Positions 28,016 to 39,400 are shown, counted from the first letter of the stretch. The stretch: 64,000 nucleotides of DNA from Rhodoferax sp. U2-2l (GCF_020594515.1 NZ_JAJCTH010000002.1:124001-188000); one strand, 5' to 3'. Numbers and translations are program-made. The notes: generated by a model from the letters alone, not told the origin.

Positions 28016-29314
28016 TCAGGCCAGGGCGCGGGCGGGGCGTGTGACCTGATGGCTTTTTTGACGCTGGGTGTAGCGGTCCAGGCCCAGGCCTTCGGTGCTG
28101 ATCTCCGGGCACTGGCCCAGAACCAGGTCGGCCACCAGTTTGCCCGAGCCGCAGGCCATGGTCCAGCCCAGGGTGCCGTGGCCGGTGTTGAGGAACAGGT
28201 TGGCATAACGGGTGCCGCCAATCACCGGCGTGCTGTCGGGGGTCATGGGGCGCAGCCCGGTCCAGAAGGTGGCGTTGGCCACATCGCCGCCGGGGAACAA
28301 GTCGTTGACGACCAGCTCCAGCGTGGCGCGGCGGCGCGGGTCCAGGCGCAGATCAAAACCGCCCAGCTCGGCCATGCCGCCCACGCGGATGCGGTCGTCA
28401 AAACGTGTGACCGCAATTTTGTAGGTTTCATCCAGCACCGTGGACTGTGGCGCAAAGGCCGGGTCCACCAGCGGCACCGTCAGCGAATACCCCTTGACCG
28501 GGTACACCGGCAAATCCAGGCCCAGCGGTTGCAGAAAACCACGCGAATAACTGCCAAAGGCCAGCACAAACTTGTCAGCGGTCAACACCTGACCGTTGAC
28601 GCGAACGCCCGTGATGCGACCGCCCTCGGTGACCAGACCTTCCACGGCCTGGTTGAAGCGGAAATCCACGCCTTGCGCCCGGGTCTGCTCGGCCAGGGCG
28701 GTGGTGAAGCGGTAGCAATCGCCGGTTTCGTCCATGGGCAAACGCAGGCCACCGGCCAGGCGGTCGCGCGCCTGGGCCAGGCTGGGCTCGACGCTGGCCA
28801 GTTGCTCGGCGGTGAGCAATTCGTAGGGCACGCCACTGTCGCGCAGCACGGTGATGTCGCGCTGCACCGCATCCACCTGCGCCTGGCTGCGAAACAGCTG
28901 CAGGGTGCCGCCGGTGCGTTGTTCATATTGCAAGCCCAAATCAGCACGCAGTTGCTGCAGACACAGGCGGCTGTATTCGGACACGCGCACCATGCGCTCT
29001 TTGTTGACGGCGTAGCGCTCGGCCGTGCAGTTGCGCAGCATCTGGGCCATCCATTGCCACTGGAACAGGCTGCCGTCAGGCCGGATGGCCAGGGGCGCAT
29101 GTTTCTGGAATATCCATTTCATCGCCTTGAACGGGATGCCGGGCGCCGCCCAGGGGGTGGAATACCCTGGCGAGACCTGACCCGCGTTGGCATGGCTGGC
29201 TTCCAGCGCCACATCGGGCTGGCGGTCCAGCACGGTGACCTGGGCGCCCGACTGGGCGAGGTAATGGGCTGTGCTGGTGCCGATCACGCCACCACCGAGA
29301 ACGATAACTTTCAT
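28016..29314 (-). CDS. dadA: D-amino acid dehydrogenase small subunit (DadA family)
   Basis: FAD-dependent oxidative deamination of D-amino acids, classically D-alanine to pyruvate, at the inner membrane face. 432 aa. The N-terminal FAD-binding motif is [20 protein letters not shown], followed by [19 protein letters not shown], typical of DadA, and a C-terminal [18 protein letters not shown]. The frame extends upstream to 29359, but ATG 29314 gives the family N-terminus. It is divergent from an Lrp-type regulator, a common arrangement for Lrp-controlled amino-acid catabolism. No alanine racemase gene is adjacent. Confidence 0.95.
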   Translation of the reverse strand: MKVIVLGGGVIGTSTAHYLAQSGAQVTVLDRQPDVALEASHANAGQVSPGYSTPWAAPGIPFKAMKWIFQKHAPLAIRPDGSLFQWQWMAQMLRNCTAERYAVNKERMVRVSEYSRLCLQQLRADLGLQYEQRTGGTLQLFRSQAQVDAVQRDITVLRDSGVPYELLTAEQLASVEPSLAQARDRLAGGLRLPMDETGDCYRFTTALAEQTRAQGVDFRFNQAVEGLVTEGGRITGVRVNGQVLTADKFVLAFGSYSRGFLQPLGLDLPVYPVKGYSLTVPLVDPAFAPQSTVLDETYKIAVTRFDDRIRVGGMAELGGFDLRLDPRRRATLELVVNDLFPGGDVANATFWTGLRPMTPDSTPVIGGTRYANLFLNTGHGTLGWTMACGSGKLVADLVLGQCPEISTEGLGLDRYTQRQKSHQVTRPARALA

Positions 29315-29443
29315 GGTCAGATGCCTAATGAGTGAGGAATTCGCAAAATATAGGGGCATCAGATCAGTGAAATCACCTGAAATCGTGGATCATCTCAGTC
29401 AGATTTGCTGTTGTTGATCTCAAAAACCCGGGTGAGGAGTGAA

Positions 29444-29911
29444 ATGGCTGAACTGGACCGCTTGGACAAGAAAATTCTGGACATCCTGCAGCGTGACGGG
29501 CGCATCTCCATGACCGATTTGGCGCACGCCATCGGCCTGTCCACCTCACCGTGTTCCGAACGCGTCAAACGCATGGAGCGCGAAGGCGTCATCACCGGCT
29601 ACCACGCGCGGGTGTCGCCCAAGGCGCTGGGTAAGACCTTGCTGGTGTTTGTGGAGATCACGCTGGCGGCCAAATCCGCCGAGGTGTTTGACAAGGTGCG
29701 CGCGGAGTTGCTGCATGTACCCGACGTGCAGGAGTGCCATCTGGTGTCCGGCAACTTTGACTACCTGGTCAAGGCCCGGCTCGGCGGCATGGACGAATAC
29801 CGCAGCCTGTTGGGCGACATTCTCAAGAAACTGCCGGTGGCAGCGCAGTCCCACAGTTATGTGGTGATGGAGGATGTGAAGGAAAGTCTGGTGATACGGA
29901 CCGATCGGTAG
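29444..29911 (+). CDS. Lrp/AsnC-family transcriptional regulator
   Basis: 155 aa. The N-terminal winged helix-turn-helix (LDKKILDILQRDGRISMTDLAHAIGLS) is followed by the RAM ligand-binding domain (VEITLAAKSAEVFDKVRAEL, CHLVSGNFDYLVKARLG). ATG 29444 has a GGAG ribosome-binding site. It is divergent from dadA across about 130 bp, so it probably activates dadA in response to an amino acid, as DadR- and BkdR-like Lrp proteins do. The ligand is not determinable. Confidence 0.94.
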   Translation: MAELDRLDKKILDILQRDGRISMTDLAHAIGLSTSPCSERVKRMEREGVITGYHARVSPKALGKTLLVFVEITLAAKSAEVFDKVRAELLHVPDVQECHLVSGNFDYLVKARLGGMDEYRSLLGDILKKLPVAAQSHSYVVMEDVKESLVIRTDR

Positions 29912-30150
29912 GCAGTCAGTCCGGCGCCATGTAACCGGGTCAAGGCCGGTTGTTCCGTGCCGGTGGATGCTCACTGATTCCCTATCCATCCGACACGTTG
30001 TTGCAACGCCATGCCGTACGTCTTTACCGTCTGCGGCCTCGCGCCTCGTGTCGTATCGATCTGGAAATGGAATGACCCCGCGAGTTGGATCACACCCCCG
30101 GCCCATATACTTATTTCAACTGATGAAAGTGTGGAGCACCAGCAAGCCAA

Positions 30151-31983
30151 ATGGGCACACAACGCCGAACAAATAGCCAGCCGCCACAGCCTGATGTTGA
30201 TCTGACGGGTGAGGCACCCGGTGGGCTGTGTCTCAGTGATGGGCGCTTGCTGGTTGTCGGCAAGGCGCTCCAATTTGGCATCTGGGATTGGAACCTGGCC
30301 ACCGGTGAGCTGGACTGGACGGCAGAGCTTGATGCCATCTACGGCCTGAAACCGGGCACGTTCGGCAGAACCTACAGCGACTTTTCAAAGCGGGTGCACC
30401 CGCAGGACCTGGGCCAGGTTGAACGCGTCCGCGACGACGCCCTGGCGGCTGGCCGCCCCTTCCACGTCGAGTTTCGCATCATCCGGCCAGATGGCGACAT
30501 CCGCTGGGTCCGCTCTGCGGGGGATGCCCTGCGGGACACTGCGGGCCGGGTGACGCGGGCGATTGGCACCACCATCGACATCACCGACCAAAAGCACCTG
30601 CAGCTGGCCTTGTCGACCAACGAGGCGCGTTTGCAGACGGCGCTCAAGCTCACCGACCTGGTGATCTGGCACCAGGATGCCAGATTGCGCTACACCTGGG
30701 TGGCCAACCCAGCCCTTGGCTTCACGCATGAATTTTTGATTGGTCGACGCGACGAAGACATTTTCGACCAGGAAGATGCTCGACAGTTGGGCTTGATCAA
30801 GCGGCGTGTCATGCTGACAGGTCGCGGCGAGCGGCAGGAGGTCTGGGCCACCAGCTTAGGCCGAACCGGCTGCTTTGATTTGATTGTTGAACCCGAGCGC
30901 GCCGCCGATGGCCGGATCACCGGATTGATCTGCGCTGCGGCCGACATCACCTCACGCAAGCGTGCCGAGGAACACCTGCAGTTGCAGGCGGACATTCTCC
31001 ATAACCTCCAGGAGGGGGTGAACATTGTGGACAGCCACGGCATCCTGCACTACACCAACCCCAAGTTTGATGCGATGTTTGGCTACGCAGCGGGTGAACT
31101 GGTCGGGCAGTCGGCGGCCATCCTGAATGCACCGGGCACCTCGGACCCGGATGAAACCGCGCAAGCCATCCTGCGCACCCTGGCACTCGATGGTCACTGG
31201 TCCGGCAACCTGCAGAGCCGCCGCAAAGACGGCAGTGTGTTCTGGTCCAACGTCAACATTGTCGCCACCCAACATCCCAAATTTGGCAAGGCCTGGATTT
31301 CGCTGCAGTCGGACATCACCGTGCTGCGCCAGGCTCGGCTGGAGCGCGACATGGCCCACCGCGCCATCGGTCACCTGGCCGACCACGTGCAAGACAAGAT
31401 GGAAGAGCAGCGCCGCGAGATCTCGCGCGAGGTGCATGACCAGATCGGCGCGGCGCTGACCGGCATCCGTATGCAGCTGGTGGCGCTGTCACAAGCACCG
31501 GCGCCCGCCAACGTTGCGCCGGTACTGGCCGACATCGACAAGGTCTTGGCCACGACGCGGGTGCTGTGTTCGGACCTGCGCCCGCCCATCCTGGACGACC
31601 TGGGTCTGGCGGAAACCCTGCGCTGGTATGTGCGCGACTGGGCCAAAAAGTCAGGCATCCGCGCCAGTACACGCATTGCCGCGCTGGGCATGGAGCCCGC
31701 CGACCCGCTGCGCATCGACATTTTCCGGATCCTGCAAGAACTGCTCACCAACGTCACACGCCATGCCGGCGCCCGGCGCGTCAACATCAGTTTGAGCCAT
31801 GCCGCAGGCCAGATCCGTTTGCAGGTTGCCGACGACGGCCACGGTTTCCAGCCCGGCCAGACTGGTGGCTTCGGGCTGCTGGGTATACGTGAGCGGCTGC
31901 GCCGTCATGGCGGGGAACTGCGCATCCAGTCCACCCCGGCAGGCACCCGCGTCACGGTGTCTGCCCCCGAGACCGGGTCATGA
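30151..31983 (+). CDS. Soluble PAS-domain sensor histidine kinase (NarL/DesK class)
   Basis: 610 aa with no membrane segment. About three PAS domains with PAC motifs (37-150, 155-265, 275-395) precede a HisKA_3 dimerisation domain with phospho-acceptor His429 in REISREVHDQIGAALTG. The ATPase domain has N-box LLTNVTRHAGARRVN, G1 VADDGHGFQPG and G2 GFGLLGIRERL. Its last codons overlap the start of the next gene, a LuxR-type response regulator, so the two are a cognate pair. The signal is unknown; cytoplasmic PAS domains suggest redox, oxygen or a small ligand. Confidence 0.93.
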   Translation: MGTQRRTNSQPPQPDVDLTGEAPGGLCLSDGRLLVVGKALQFGIWDWNLATGELDWTAELDAIYGLKPGTFGRTYSDFSKRVHPQDLGQVERVRDDALAAGRPFHVEFRIIRPDGDIRWVRSAGDALRDTAGRVTRAIGTTIDITDQKHLQLALSTNEARLQTALKLTDLVIWHQDARLRYTWVANPALGFTHEFLIGRRDEDIFDQEDARQLGLIKRRVMLTGRGERQEVWATSLGRTGCFDLIVEPERAADGRITGLICAAADITSRKRAEEHLQLQADILHNLQEGVNIVDSHGILHYTNPKFDAMFGYAAGELVGQSAAILNAPGTSDPDETAQAILRTLALDGHWSGNLQSRRKDGSVFWSNVNIVATQHPKFGKAWISLQSDITVLRQARLERDMAHRAIGHLADHVQDKMEEQRREISREVHDQIGAALTGIRMQLVALSQAPAPANVAPVLADIDKVLATTRVLCSDLRPPILDDLGLAETLRWYVRDWAKKSGIRASTRIAALGMEPADPLRIDIFRILQELLTNVTRHAGARRVNISLSHAAGQIRLQVADDGHGFQPGQTGGFGLLGIRERLRRHGGELRIQSTPAGTRVTVSAPETGS

Positions 31984-32594
31984 AAGAAGCCCGGCTGATC
32001 ATTGCCGACGACCACCAGGTGGTGCGCCAGGGTTTGCGCAACATCTTCGAGCGGGCCTCTGGCTTCTCGGTGGTGGCTGAAGCGGCAGACGGTGCCGAGG
32101 CCGAGCGCCTGGCGCGCGACCTGCCGGCCGATCTGCTGATCCTGGACATTGCGCTGCCCATCAAGCGCGGCATGCAGGTGCTTGAATCCTTGCGCGCCTC
32201 GGGCAGCAGACTGCCGGTGCTGTTGTTTTCGATGTACTCCGCTGCCCAGTACGCGGGTTATGCGCGCAGGCACGGTGCCCAGGGCTTTGTCGGCAAGGAC
32301 GTGGCCGAGGCCGAGCTGTTGCAGACGATCCGCTTCATCCTCGACGGTGGCACCCGGTTCCCGAGGCCGCAGCACCACGCCGCTGACCGCGCCAACCCCT
32401 TCGCGGTGTTGTCCGCCCGCGAAGAAGACGTGATGCGTGGCCTGCTGTGTGGTGAAGCGCTGGCCGACATGGCGGCGCGCCTTGGCATCGGCGCCAAAAG
32501 CATCACCACCTACCGGCGCCGCCTGCTGGACAAACTGGGCGTCAACAGCAACGCCGAACTCGCGGCACTGCACGCCCGGCAAAATCAGCCTTGA
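31980..32594 (+). CDS. LuxR/NarL-family response regulator
   Basis: 204 aa. A receiver domain (about 1-120) has acidic pocket ADDHQVV, phospho-acceptor Asp in LLILDIALP and the conserved Lys in FVGKD. A LuxR-type DNA-binding domain follows (LSAREEDVMRGLLCGEALADMAARLGIGAKSITTYRRRLLDKL, in shorter terms LSARE...TYRRRL). It overlaps the histidine kinase gene by 4 nt (ATGA), so the two are translationally coupled. Targets are unknown. The gap to the next hybrid kinase (166 bp) shows no clear terminator. Confidence 0.94.
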   Translation: MKEARLIIADDHQVVRQGLRNIFERASGFSVVAEAADGAEAERLARDLPADLLILDIALPIKRGMQVLESLRASGSRLPVLLFSMYSAAQYAGYARRHGAQGFVGKDVAEAELLQTIRFILDGGTRFPRPQHHAADRANPFAVLSAREEDVMRGLLCGEALADMAARLGIGAKSITTYRRRLLDKLGVNSNAELAALHARQNQP

Positions 32595-32760
32595 GCCGCG
32601 TTTTTGTCGGCAATCACTGACAGACAAGGCCCCATTTATCCCGCATGATCCGACGATGTCGGGGGGCGGCCTGGGTGATCTTGCCGGTTGTGGTTCAATG
32701 ACCCACCGCCCCTGTTGAAGCCAGATTGGCAGGTGTGGCAACTCAGTCAGGGACCATCAA

Positions 32761-35700
32761 TTGCAAAGCAAACCAGGTAGGTGGAAAGACCCGCGGTCAT
32801 GGCTGGCCTTTCATTCCTTGCGTTACCAGCTGGTGGTCGCCGTGGTGGTTTTGTTTGGCGGCCTGCTCATGGCTGTCACGACGCTGGCTGTGCAACGGCT
32901 TGAAGCGGGTTTTCTGGCCGAGGTGCGCAAGCAGCAACAAAGCAACGTCCACACCGTGGCGCTGTGGATTCAGAGTGAGGCCCACGAACGCTACCGTGCC
33001 CTGGACGCCCTGGCCAAAGGGCTGCCCATCGACGCCTGGGCTGACGGCGCACAGGTGCAAGCCTATCTGGACGACAAGCCGCTGGCGCTGAGCATCTTCA
33101 GCCGTGACGTTTACGTCATTTCCCCGCAAGGCGTCCGCATTGCCGAAGTGCCCCGGCGCAACGGCATCGGGATGGATTACAGCCATTCTCCCTACGTGCA
33201 GCGCGTCCTGCAGACCAAGGCGCCCATGGTGATGCCGCTGATCGGGCGGCTGTCCGGCCAGCCCAACCTGATTTTTGCCGTGCCACTGCTGGATGCTGCT
33301 GGCAACGTGCGCGCCATCGTCTGTGGTTCGGAGTCACTGAGTCCCGGCAGTCATTTCTATCTCTCCAATTTCATCAGGAACGGCGAGGGCGGTGGCTACC
33401 ATGTTTTTGACTTTCTGCACAACATTTATGTGGCCAGCACCGATGCCGAGCGCGTTCTCAAGCCGTTGCCTCAACCCGGCCTGAACCCGCTGTTTGACCG
33501 GCGCAAGAGCGAGGGTTACCTGGCCTTTGACCGGACCATTGATTCCCGGGGGCTGGACATCTTTTCCGTGGCCGAGTACCTGCCGGAATTCGGCTGGACC
33601 GTGCTGGCCTACATTCCCGCGCACGAGGTGCTGCGACCCGTGCAGTCGCTGACCCTGACTTTCTGGTTGGGTGCGGCCGGCGGGCTGCTGTTGCTGGGCG
33701 GCTTGATCTGGTGGCTGATGACCCGCAAGCTGGCGCCGCTGGAGGCGGCCTCCAGGATGATGGCCGGTTACCAGGCCGGTGATGCGATTCCGCATTTGCC
33801 CGAAACCGGCAGTCTGGAAGTCCATGGCCTGATGCGGCATTTCAACCAGCTCCACCAGCTGGTGCAGTCCCAATACGAAACCCTGCGCGCCGAGCGCGAC
33901 GAGCTCGACCGCAAGGTGGCCGAACGTACCCGTGCGCTGGTGGCGCAGTCCAGCGAACTCGAAGACCTGTACCAGAACGCGCCCTGTGGTTACCACTCGC
34001 TGGACCAGACCGGCATCGTTCTGCGCATCAACAACACCGAGCTGCGCTGGCTGGGGTACGCGCGTGAGGAGGTGATTGGCAGGCCCATCACCGATTTCCT
34101 GACGCCTGCAACCGTCCAGCTGTTCAAGGCCCACTACCCGGAATTTCTGGCCAAGGCCTACATCAACGACCTGCAGTTTGAATTTGTGCGCAAGGACGGC
34201 TCCTGCATCCGTGGCTTGGTCGCGGCCACGGCTGACTTCGATGCCGAGGGGCGGTTTCTCTTTTCGCGCTCGATCGTCCAGGACTATTCAACGCTGTACG
34301 CCCAGCAGCAGAATCTGCAGCACATCCTGTCGCGCGCGCCCATCGGGGCGCACATCCTGGCACTCCAGGACGGTGCCACCCTGTTCATGAACCAGCGTTT
34401 TTGTGAGATGCTGGGCATCGATGCCAGCGCCTTGCAAGACACCCACCTGGATGTGGCCGGCTTCCATGCCGACCCCGATGAGCTGGAAGACATCAGCCGC
34501 CAGGTGCTGGCCGGGGAGGTGGTGAGCAACCGGCTGATCGAACTGCGCCATCCCACCCAAGCTGGCAAGTTGCCCGGGTGGGCGCTGGGCACCTTCATGC
34601 GCATCACCTACCAGGGGCAGGACGCCAAGCTGGCCTGGTTTTATGACATCTCCGAGCTGCGTTTCGCCCAGTCCAACCTGACCGAAGCGCAGCGGATCGG
34701 CCACATGGGCAGCTGGAGGCTGGACCTCACCACCAACGCGGTCACCTGGTCCGACGAGTTGTACCGCATGTTTGGCGCCGACCCCGCCAAACCACCGCCC
34801 GGCTTCCTGGACCAGACCAGCATCTTTGAGCCCGAAAGTTGGGACCGGCTGATGAACGCGGTGAGCCACACCGTGGAGAGTGGCGAGCCGTATGAGATTG
34901 AGCTGCAGACTCGCCGCGGCGATGGCGAAAACGGCTGGATTCTGGCGCGCGGTGAGCGGGTCTGCAACCCGGCTGGAGAGCCGGTCATCATGCAGGGCAT
35001 TGTGGTGGACATCACCTTGCGCAAGGAAACCGAGCTGTTGTTTGAGCAGGCCAGGCGCACCGCCGAGGCGGCCACGCTGGCAAAAAGCATGTTCCTCGCC
35101 AACATGAGCCACGAGATCCGCACGCCGATGAACGCCATCCTGGGTTTTGCCCACCTGCTCAAGCGATCCCGGCTCGACCCGGAACAACGCGACTTTCTGG
35201 ACAAACTCGGTGCCGCCGGGGAGCACCTGATGACCATCATCAACGACATCCTCGACTTTTCCAAAATCGAGGCTGGCAAGCTGACCCTGGAGCACATCGA
35301 CTTTCCGCTGAACGCCATCCTGGGCGGGGTGCAATCGCTGATCGGAGAGCAGGCCAGCGCCAAGGGACTGACCGTTGAGCTGGATACCGATGACGTGCCC
35401 ATGTGGCTGTGCGGCGACCCAACCCGCTTGCGCCAAGCCTTGCTCAATTACGCCAGCAACGCGATCAAATTCACCGAACAAGGCAAGGTGAGCTTGCGTG
35501 CCCGCTTGTTGAACGATGAGGATCAGCGGCTGTTGGTGCAGTTCGAGGTGGAAGACACCGGGGTTGGCATTGCGCCGGAGCGGCTGGGCAGCCTGTTCAC
35601 CGCTTTTGAGCAGGTGGATGTCAGCACCACACGCCGCTACGGCGGCACCGGCCTGGGGCTGGTGATCACGCACCGGCTGGCTGGCCTGATGGGGGGCGAA

Positions 35701-36207
35701 GTGGGGGTGGACAGTGTGGTGGGCCAGGGCAGCCGGTTCTGGTTCACCGCCTGGCTGGAGCGCGGGCAGCCGATGCAGCCGGATCGTCCGGGTGGCCTCC
35801 ATGAGGCCGAGGCCGACATCCAACGCCGCCATGCCGGCAAGTCCATCCTGCTGGTGGAAGACGACATCTTCAACCAGGAGGTGGCCCAGATCCTGCTGTC
35901 CAAAACGGGGCTGCGCATCACGATTGCCAACAACGGCCGCGAGGCGGTGGCGCTGGCGTGTGAGGCGGACTTTGCGGTGATCCTGATGGACATGCAGATG
36001 CCCGAGATGGACGGCCTGCAAGCCAGCCAGTACATCCGACGGCTGAAGGGGCATCGGTTAACGCCTATTCTGGCCATGACGGCCAACGCCTTTGAAGAGG
36101 ACCGGCAGCGTTGCATCACGGCCGGGATGGTTGACTTCATTCACAAGCCGATCCATCCGGACACCTTTTTCTCGATACTGCTGAAGTGGCTGTCGGTCAA
36201 GGGCTAA
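32761..36207 (+). CDS. Membrane hybrid sensor histidine kinase (Cache-PAS-HisKA-ATPase-REC)
   Basis: 1148 aa. TM1 at about 22-44, a periplasmic Cache-like sensor region (45-298), TM2 at about 300-322, a HAMP-like linker and then three PAS domains (about 403-520, 520-635, 643-755). HisKA has His784 in NMSHEIRTPMNAILGF. The ATPase domain has NYASNAIKFTEQG and YGGTGLGLVI. The C-terminal receiver has acidic LVEDD and phospho-acceptor Asp1077 in LMDMQMPEMDG. No ATG or GTG fits the N-terminus; TTG 32761 has AGGGA at good spacing and is used. The first PAS (APCGYHSL) closely resembles one in the next hybrid kinase, suggesting shared ancestry. Confidence 0.92.
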   Translation: MQSKPGRWKDPRSWLAFHSLRYQLVVAVVVLFGGLLMAVTTLAVQRLEAGFLAEVRKQQQSNVHTVALWIQSEAHERYRALDALAKGLPIDAWADGAQVQAYLDDKPLALSIFSRDVYVISPQGVRIAEVPRRNGIGMDYSHSPYVQRVLQTKAPMVMPLIGRLSGQPNLIFAVPLLDAAGNVRAIVCGSESLSPGSHFYLSNFIRNGEGGGYHVFDFLHNIYVASTDAERVLKPLPQPGLNPLFDRRKSEGYLAFDRTIDSRGLDIFSVAEYLPEFGWTVLAYIPAHEVLRPVQSLTLTFWLGAAGGLLLLGGLIWWLMTRKLAPLEAASRMMAGYQAGDAIPHLPETGSLEVHGLMRHFNQLHQLVQSQYETLRAERDELDRKVAERTRALVAQSSELEDLYQNAPCGYHSLDQTGIVLRINNTELRWLGYAREEVIGRPITDFLTPATVQLFKAHYPEFLAKAYINDLQFEFVRKDGSCIRGLVAATADFDAEGRFLFSRSIVQDYSTLYAQQQNLQHILSRAPIGAHILALQDGATLFMNQRFCEMLGIDASALQDTHLDVAGFHADPDELEDISRQVLAGEVVSNRLIELRHPTQAGKLPGWALGTFMRITYQGQDAKLAWFYDISELRFAQSNLTEAQRIGHMGSWRLDLTTNAVTWSDELYRMFGADPAKPPPGFLDQTSIFEPESWDRLMNAVSHTVESGEPYEIELQTRRGDGENGWILARGERVCNPAGEPVIMQGIVVDITLRKETELLFEQARRTAEAATLAKSMFLANMSHEIRTPMNAILGFAHLLKRSRLDPEQRDFLDKLGAAGEHLMTIINDILDFSKIEAGKLTLEHIDFPLNAILGGVQSLIGEQASAKGLTVELDTDDVPMWLCGDPTRLRQALLNYASNAIKFTEQGKVSLRARLLNDEDQRLLVQFEVEDTGVGIAPERLGSLFTAFEQVDVSTTRRYGGTGLGLVITHRLAGLMGGEVGVDSVVGQGSRFWFTAWLERGQPMQPDRPGGLHEAEADIQRRHAGKSILLVEDDIFNQEVAQILLSKTGLRITIANNGREAVALACEADFAVILMDMQMPEMDGLQASQYIRRLKGHRLTPILAMTANAFEEDRQRCITAGMVDFIHKPIHPDTFFSILLKWLSVKG

Positions 36208-36223
36208 ATCTAGGGAATCAAGC

Positions 36224-36358
36224 ATGAACAGTGTGCTGGTAGTTGAAGACGAATGGATCAGCCAGGAGCTGGCCCAACGCGCGTTGCAACGCCTGGGCTT
36301 TGCCCGCATCGCCGTTCGCCAGGGGGTAGCGCGGCGGGTGGTGTATGTCTGTTTTTGA
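36224..36358 (+). pseudogene. Truncated response-regulator receiver fragment
   Basis: ATG 36224 opens a 44-codon frame, MNSVLVVEDEWISQELAQRA and onward. It is the first beta strand, acidic pocket (VEDE) and first helix of a receiver domain. Similarity stops at about residue 30, before the phospho-acceptor Asp, and the frame ends at a TGA at 36358. It lies between two hybrid kinases and overlaps the long reading frame of the second. It is likely the remnant of a separate response regulator or of a gene disrupted by deletion. Confidence 0.7.
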
Positions 36359-36419
36359 GCTTTCTTTCTTAAAAAGGCGCGGCACAAGCGGGGGCTGTGA
36401 TTTGGCGCTGCCGGGGTTG

Positions 36420-39400
36420 ATGGCCCGGCGTGTGTTTTTGGTGGCGCTGCTGGTGGGCCTGTGGCTGGGTTGGGCACCAGGCGTCTGGGCTGCCGAGGCG
36501 TCTGAAGCGCCGATGGCCGAGGTGGGCGGCCCAAAAAAATCGATCCATGTGGTGAGCGACGAGAACTTTCCACCGTATTTGTTTCGCAATTCTGAAGGCC
36601 AGGTGGAAGGTTACACGGCCGACCTGTGGCGACTGTTTGAACGCAAAACCGGCATCCAGGTCACCTTGACCGCCACCGACTGGGCCAACGCCCAAGCCAT
36701 GGTGCAAGCGCAAAAGGCCGATGTGATCGACCTGATTTACCGCACACCCTCACGGGAGCCTGTTTATGACTTCTCGAAACCGTATGCCGATTCGCCTGCG
36801 GCGATCTTCAGCCACGCATCCATCGGGGGGATTTCGGGGGTGCAGATGCTGAAAGGTTTCCGGATTGGTGTGCAGGCCGGTGACGCGTGCATCGACAAGC
36901 TGCACGAGAAGGGCATCACCGACCTGGTGACCTACCCCAACTACACCGCCATGATTGGCGCCGCCACCCGCCAGGAAATCAAGATGTTCTGCATGGACGA
37001 ATATCCGGCCAACTATTACCTGTACCAACTGGGGGCACACCAGAACTTTCTGAAGTCCTTTGTGCTGTACAAAGGCCAGTTCCACCGCGCTGTACTCAAG
37101 GGCCAGGCGGCGGTCTTGAACCAGGTGGAAGCGGGCATGTTGACCCTGGACCCGACGGAGCTGGAACAGCTCAGGGAAAAGTGGCTGGGTTCCAAGGTGC
37201 AGTTCTTTCCCTATGGCAAGTACCTGGCCTGGGGGGCCTTGCTGGTGGTGTTGACCGGCTTTGTGCTGGGTGTGTGGAACCTGTCATTGCGACGCCAGGT
37301 GGCGGCCAGAACCGAGGCGTTGAAGCAGGCGCTCGACGCGCTGAAGACCGCCCACGATGCTGCACAGGACAGCAACGAACAACTCACCGCCACGCTGGAA
37401 GCCATTCCCGATGCGCTATTCAAGATAGACGGTGAAGGGCGGTTACTCGATGTGTTTGCCATCAAGGCCGACAAGCTTTTTGCACCCAAGCGTGAACTCG
37501 TCGGAAAACGCATCAGCGAGGTTTTGCCGCCTGAGGCGGCGCAGACCTTCTTGGACTCAATCCATGCCGCGGCCCAATCGGGCAGCGACTATGGGCGCGT
37601 GGTCCAACTCAAGGTGGCTGGCCAGGATGCCTGGTTCCAGCTGTCGACCACCACCAAGAGCCAGAAAGGCGCGTCATCACCCCAATTTCTGGTGTTGTCG
37701 CATGACATCACGCAGCGCCAGCTGGCCGAACAACAACTCAAGACCAGCGAACTGCGCATGCGCACCCTGATCCAGGCGATTCCTGACCCGGTGTGGCTCA
37801 AAGACACCGAAGGTGTTTACCTGGCCTGCAATTCGCGGTTTGAAGCGTTTTTTGGTCAGTCAGAACAAGCCATTGTGGGCAAAACGGATTTCGACTTTGT
37901 TGACAAGGCGCTGGCGGAGTCTTTCCGCAAACACGATCTGCTAGCGATGGCGCTGGATGGCCCGAGCGTCAACGAAGAGTGGATCACCTTTGCGTCGGAT
38001 GGCCACCGGGCGTTGCTGGAAACCACCAAAACGCCGGTTCGTGATGAACTGGGGCAAGTGAAGGGGGTGCTGGGCATCAGCCATGACATCACCCAACACC
38101 GGGAACTGCTTGACCGCCTGACAGCGGCCAAGGAACATCTGAACCAACTCAACCAGGAGCTGGAGTCCAAGGTGGCCGCGCGCACCCAGGAGGTGCATGA
38201 CCTGTATGACCAGGCGCCGTGCGGTTACCACTCGCTGTCGCCCGAGGGGGTCATCCTGCGGGTGAACCAGACCGAGCTGACCATGCTGGGCTACACCGAA
38301 GACGAATTCGTCGGCCGCCGGATGGTGGACTTCCTGGCGCCCGACAGCGTGTTGAAGTTCAAGGATATTTACGCCCGCTTCCTGGAAACCGGGTCGCTGC
38401 GCAATGTCGAATACAACGCCGTCTGCAAGGATGGCTCGATTCGCCCGGTGCTGATCGATGCCAACCTGGTCCGCGGGCCTGCCGGTGAACCCCTGCTGAC
38501 CCGCAGCACGATGGTGGACAACTCCCAGCGCAAGGCGCAGGCGCTGCAGATCAAGACCCTCAACAACCTGCTGCAAGAGGTGGTGGAATCCTTGCCCTAC
38601 GGGGTGGTGGTGTTTGACGAGGCCGGCCTGGTCAGGCTCAAAAACTGCCGCGTGACCCAGCTGCTGGACTACCCCGCTGACTTCTTTGACCGCCCGCAGA
38701 CCAGCTTTGGCGACATGTTGCACTTCAACTGGGCGCGTGGGGACTATGAAGACCGGCCTTTTGAAGACGTCCAGGCGTACTTTGTGGAGGCGATGGCCTC
38801 GCGCCAGACCATCCAGTTTGAGCGCAAGCAGGCCCACGATGTGTTTCTGGAGGTCTGCGCAGACCCATTGTCCAACGGCTGGACGCTGCTGACCTACACC
38901 GATGTCTCGGCCCACAAGCTGGCCGAACAAACCCTGCAACGCGCCAGGCAGACGGCCGAGGCGGCCACCGTGGCCAAAAGTGCCTTCATTGCCAATGTGA
39001 GCCATGAGCTGCGCACACCCATGAACGCCATCATGGGGCTGTCGTACCTGCTGGAAAAATCGCACCTGCCCGGTGACGCCAACGAGGTGGTGGCCAAGAT
39101 CCGCGCTGCCAGCAACACCTTGATGGCGATGTTGAACGAGGTGCTGGATTTTTCAAAAATCGAATCCGGCAAGCTGAACCTGCAGGCGTCCCCATTCAGG
39201 CTGGGGGACATCCTGGACAACCTGGCCGGCATCATGTCCACCAACGCGCGCGACAAAGACCTGGAACTGGTGATTGCGCCACCCCCGGTGGGCACCAGCG
39301 AGCTGGTGGGTGACTCGCTGCGGCTGGAGCAGGTGCTGATCAACCTGACCGGCAACGCCATCAAGTTCACGGCGCAGGGGCATGTGGCGCTGAACATCAG

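Noticed and set aside
27929..29335. 468-codon open frame antisense to dadA
   Set aside because: Shadow frame that also runs over the divergent regulatory region; dadA is clearly real.
34288..36054. 588-codon open frame antisense to the first hybrid kinase
   Set aside because: Shadow frame; all kinase motifs are on the plus strand.
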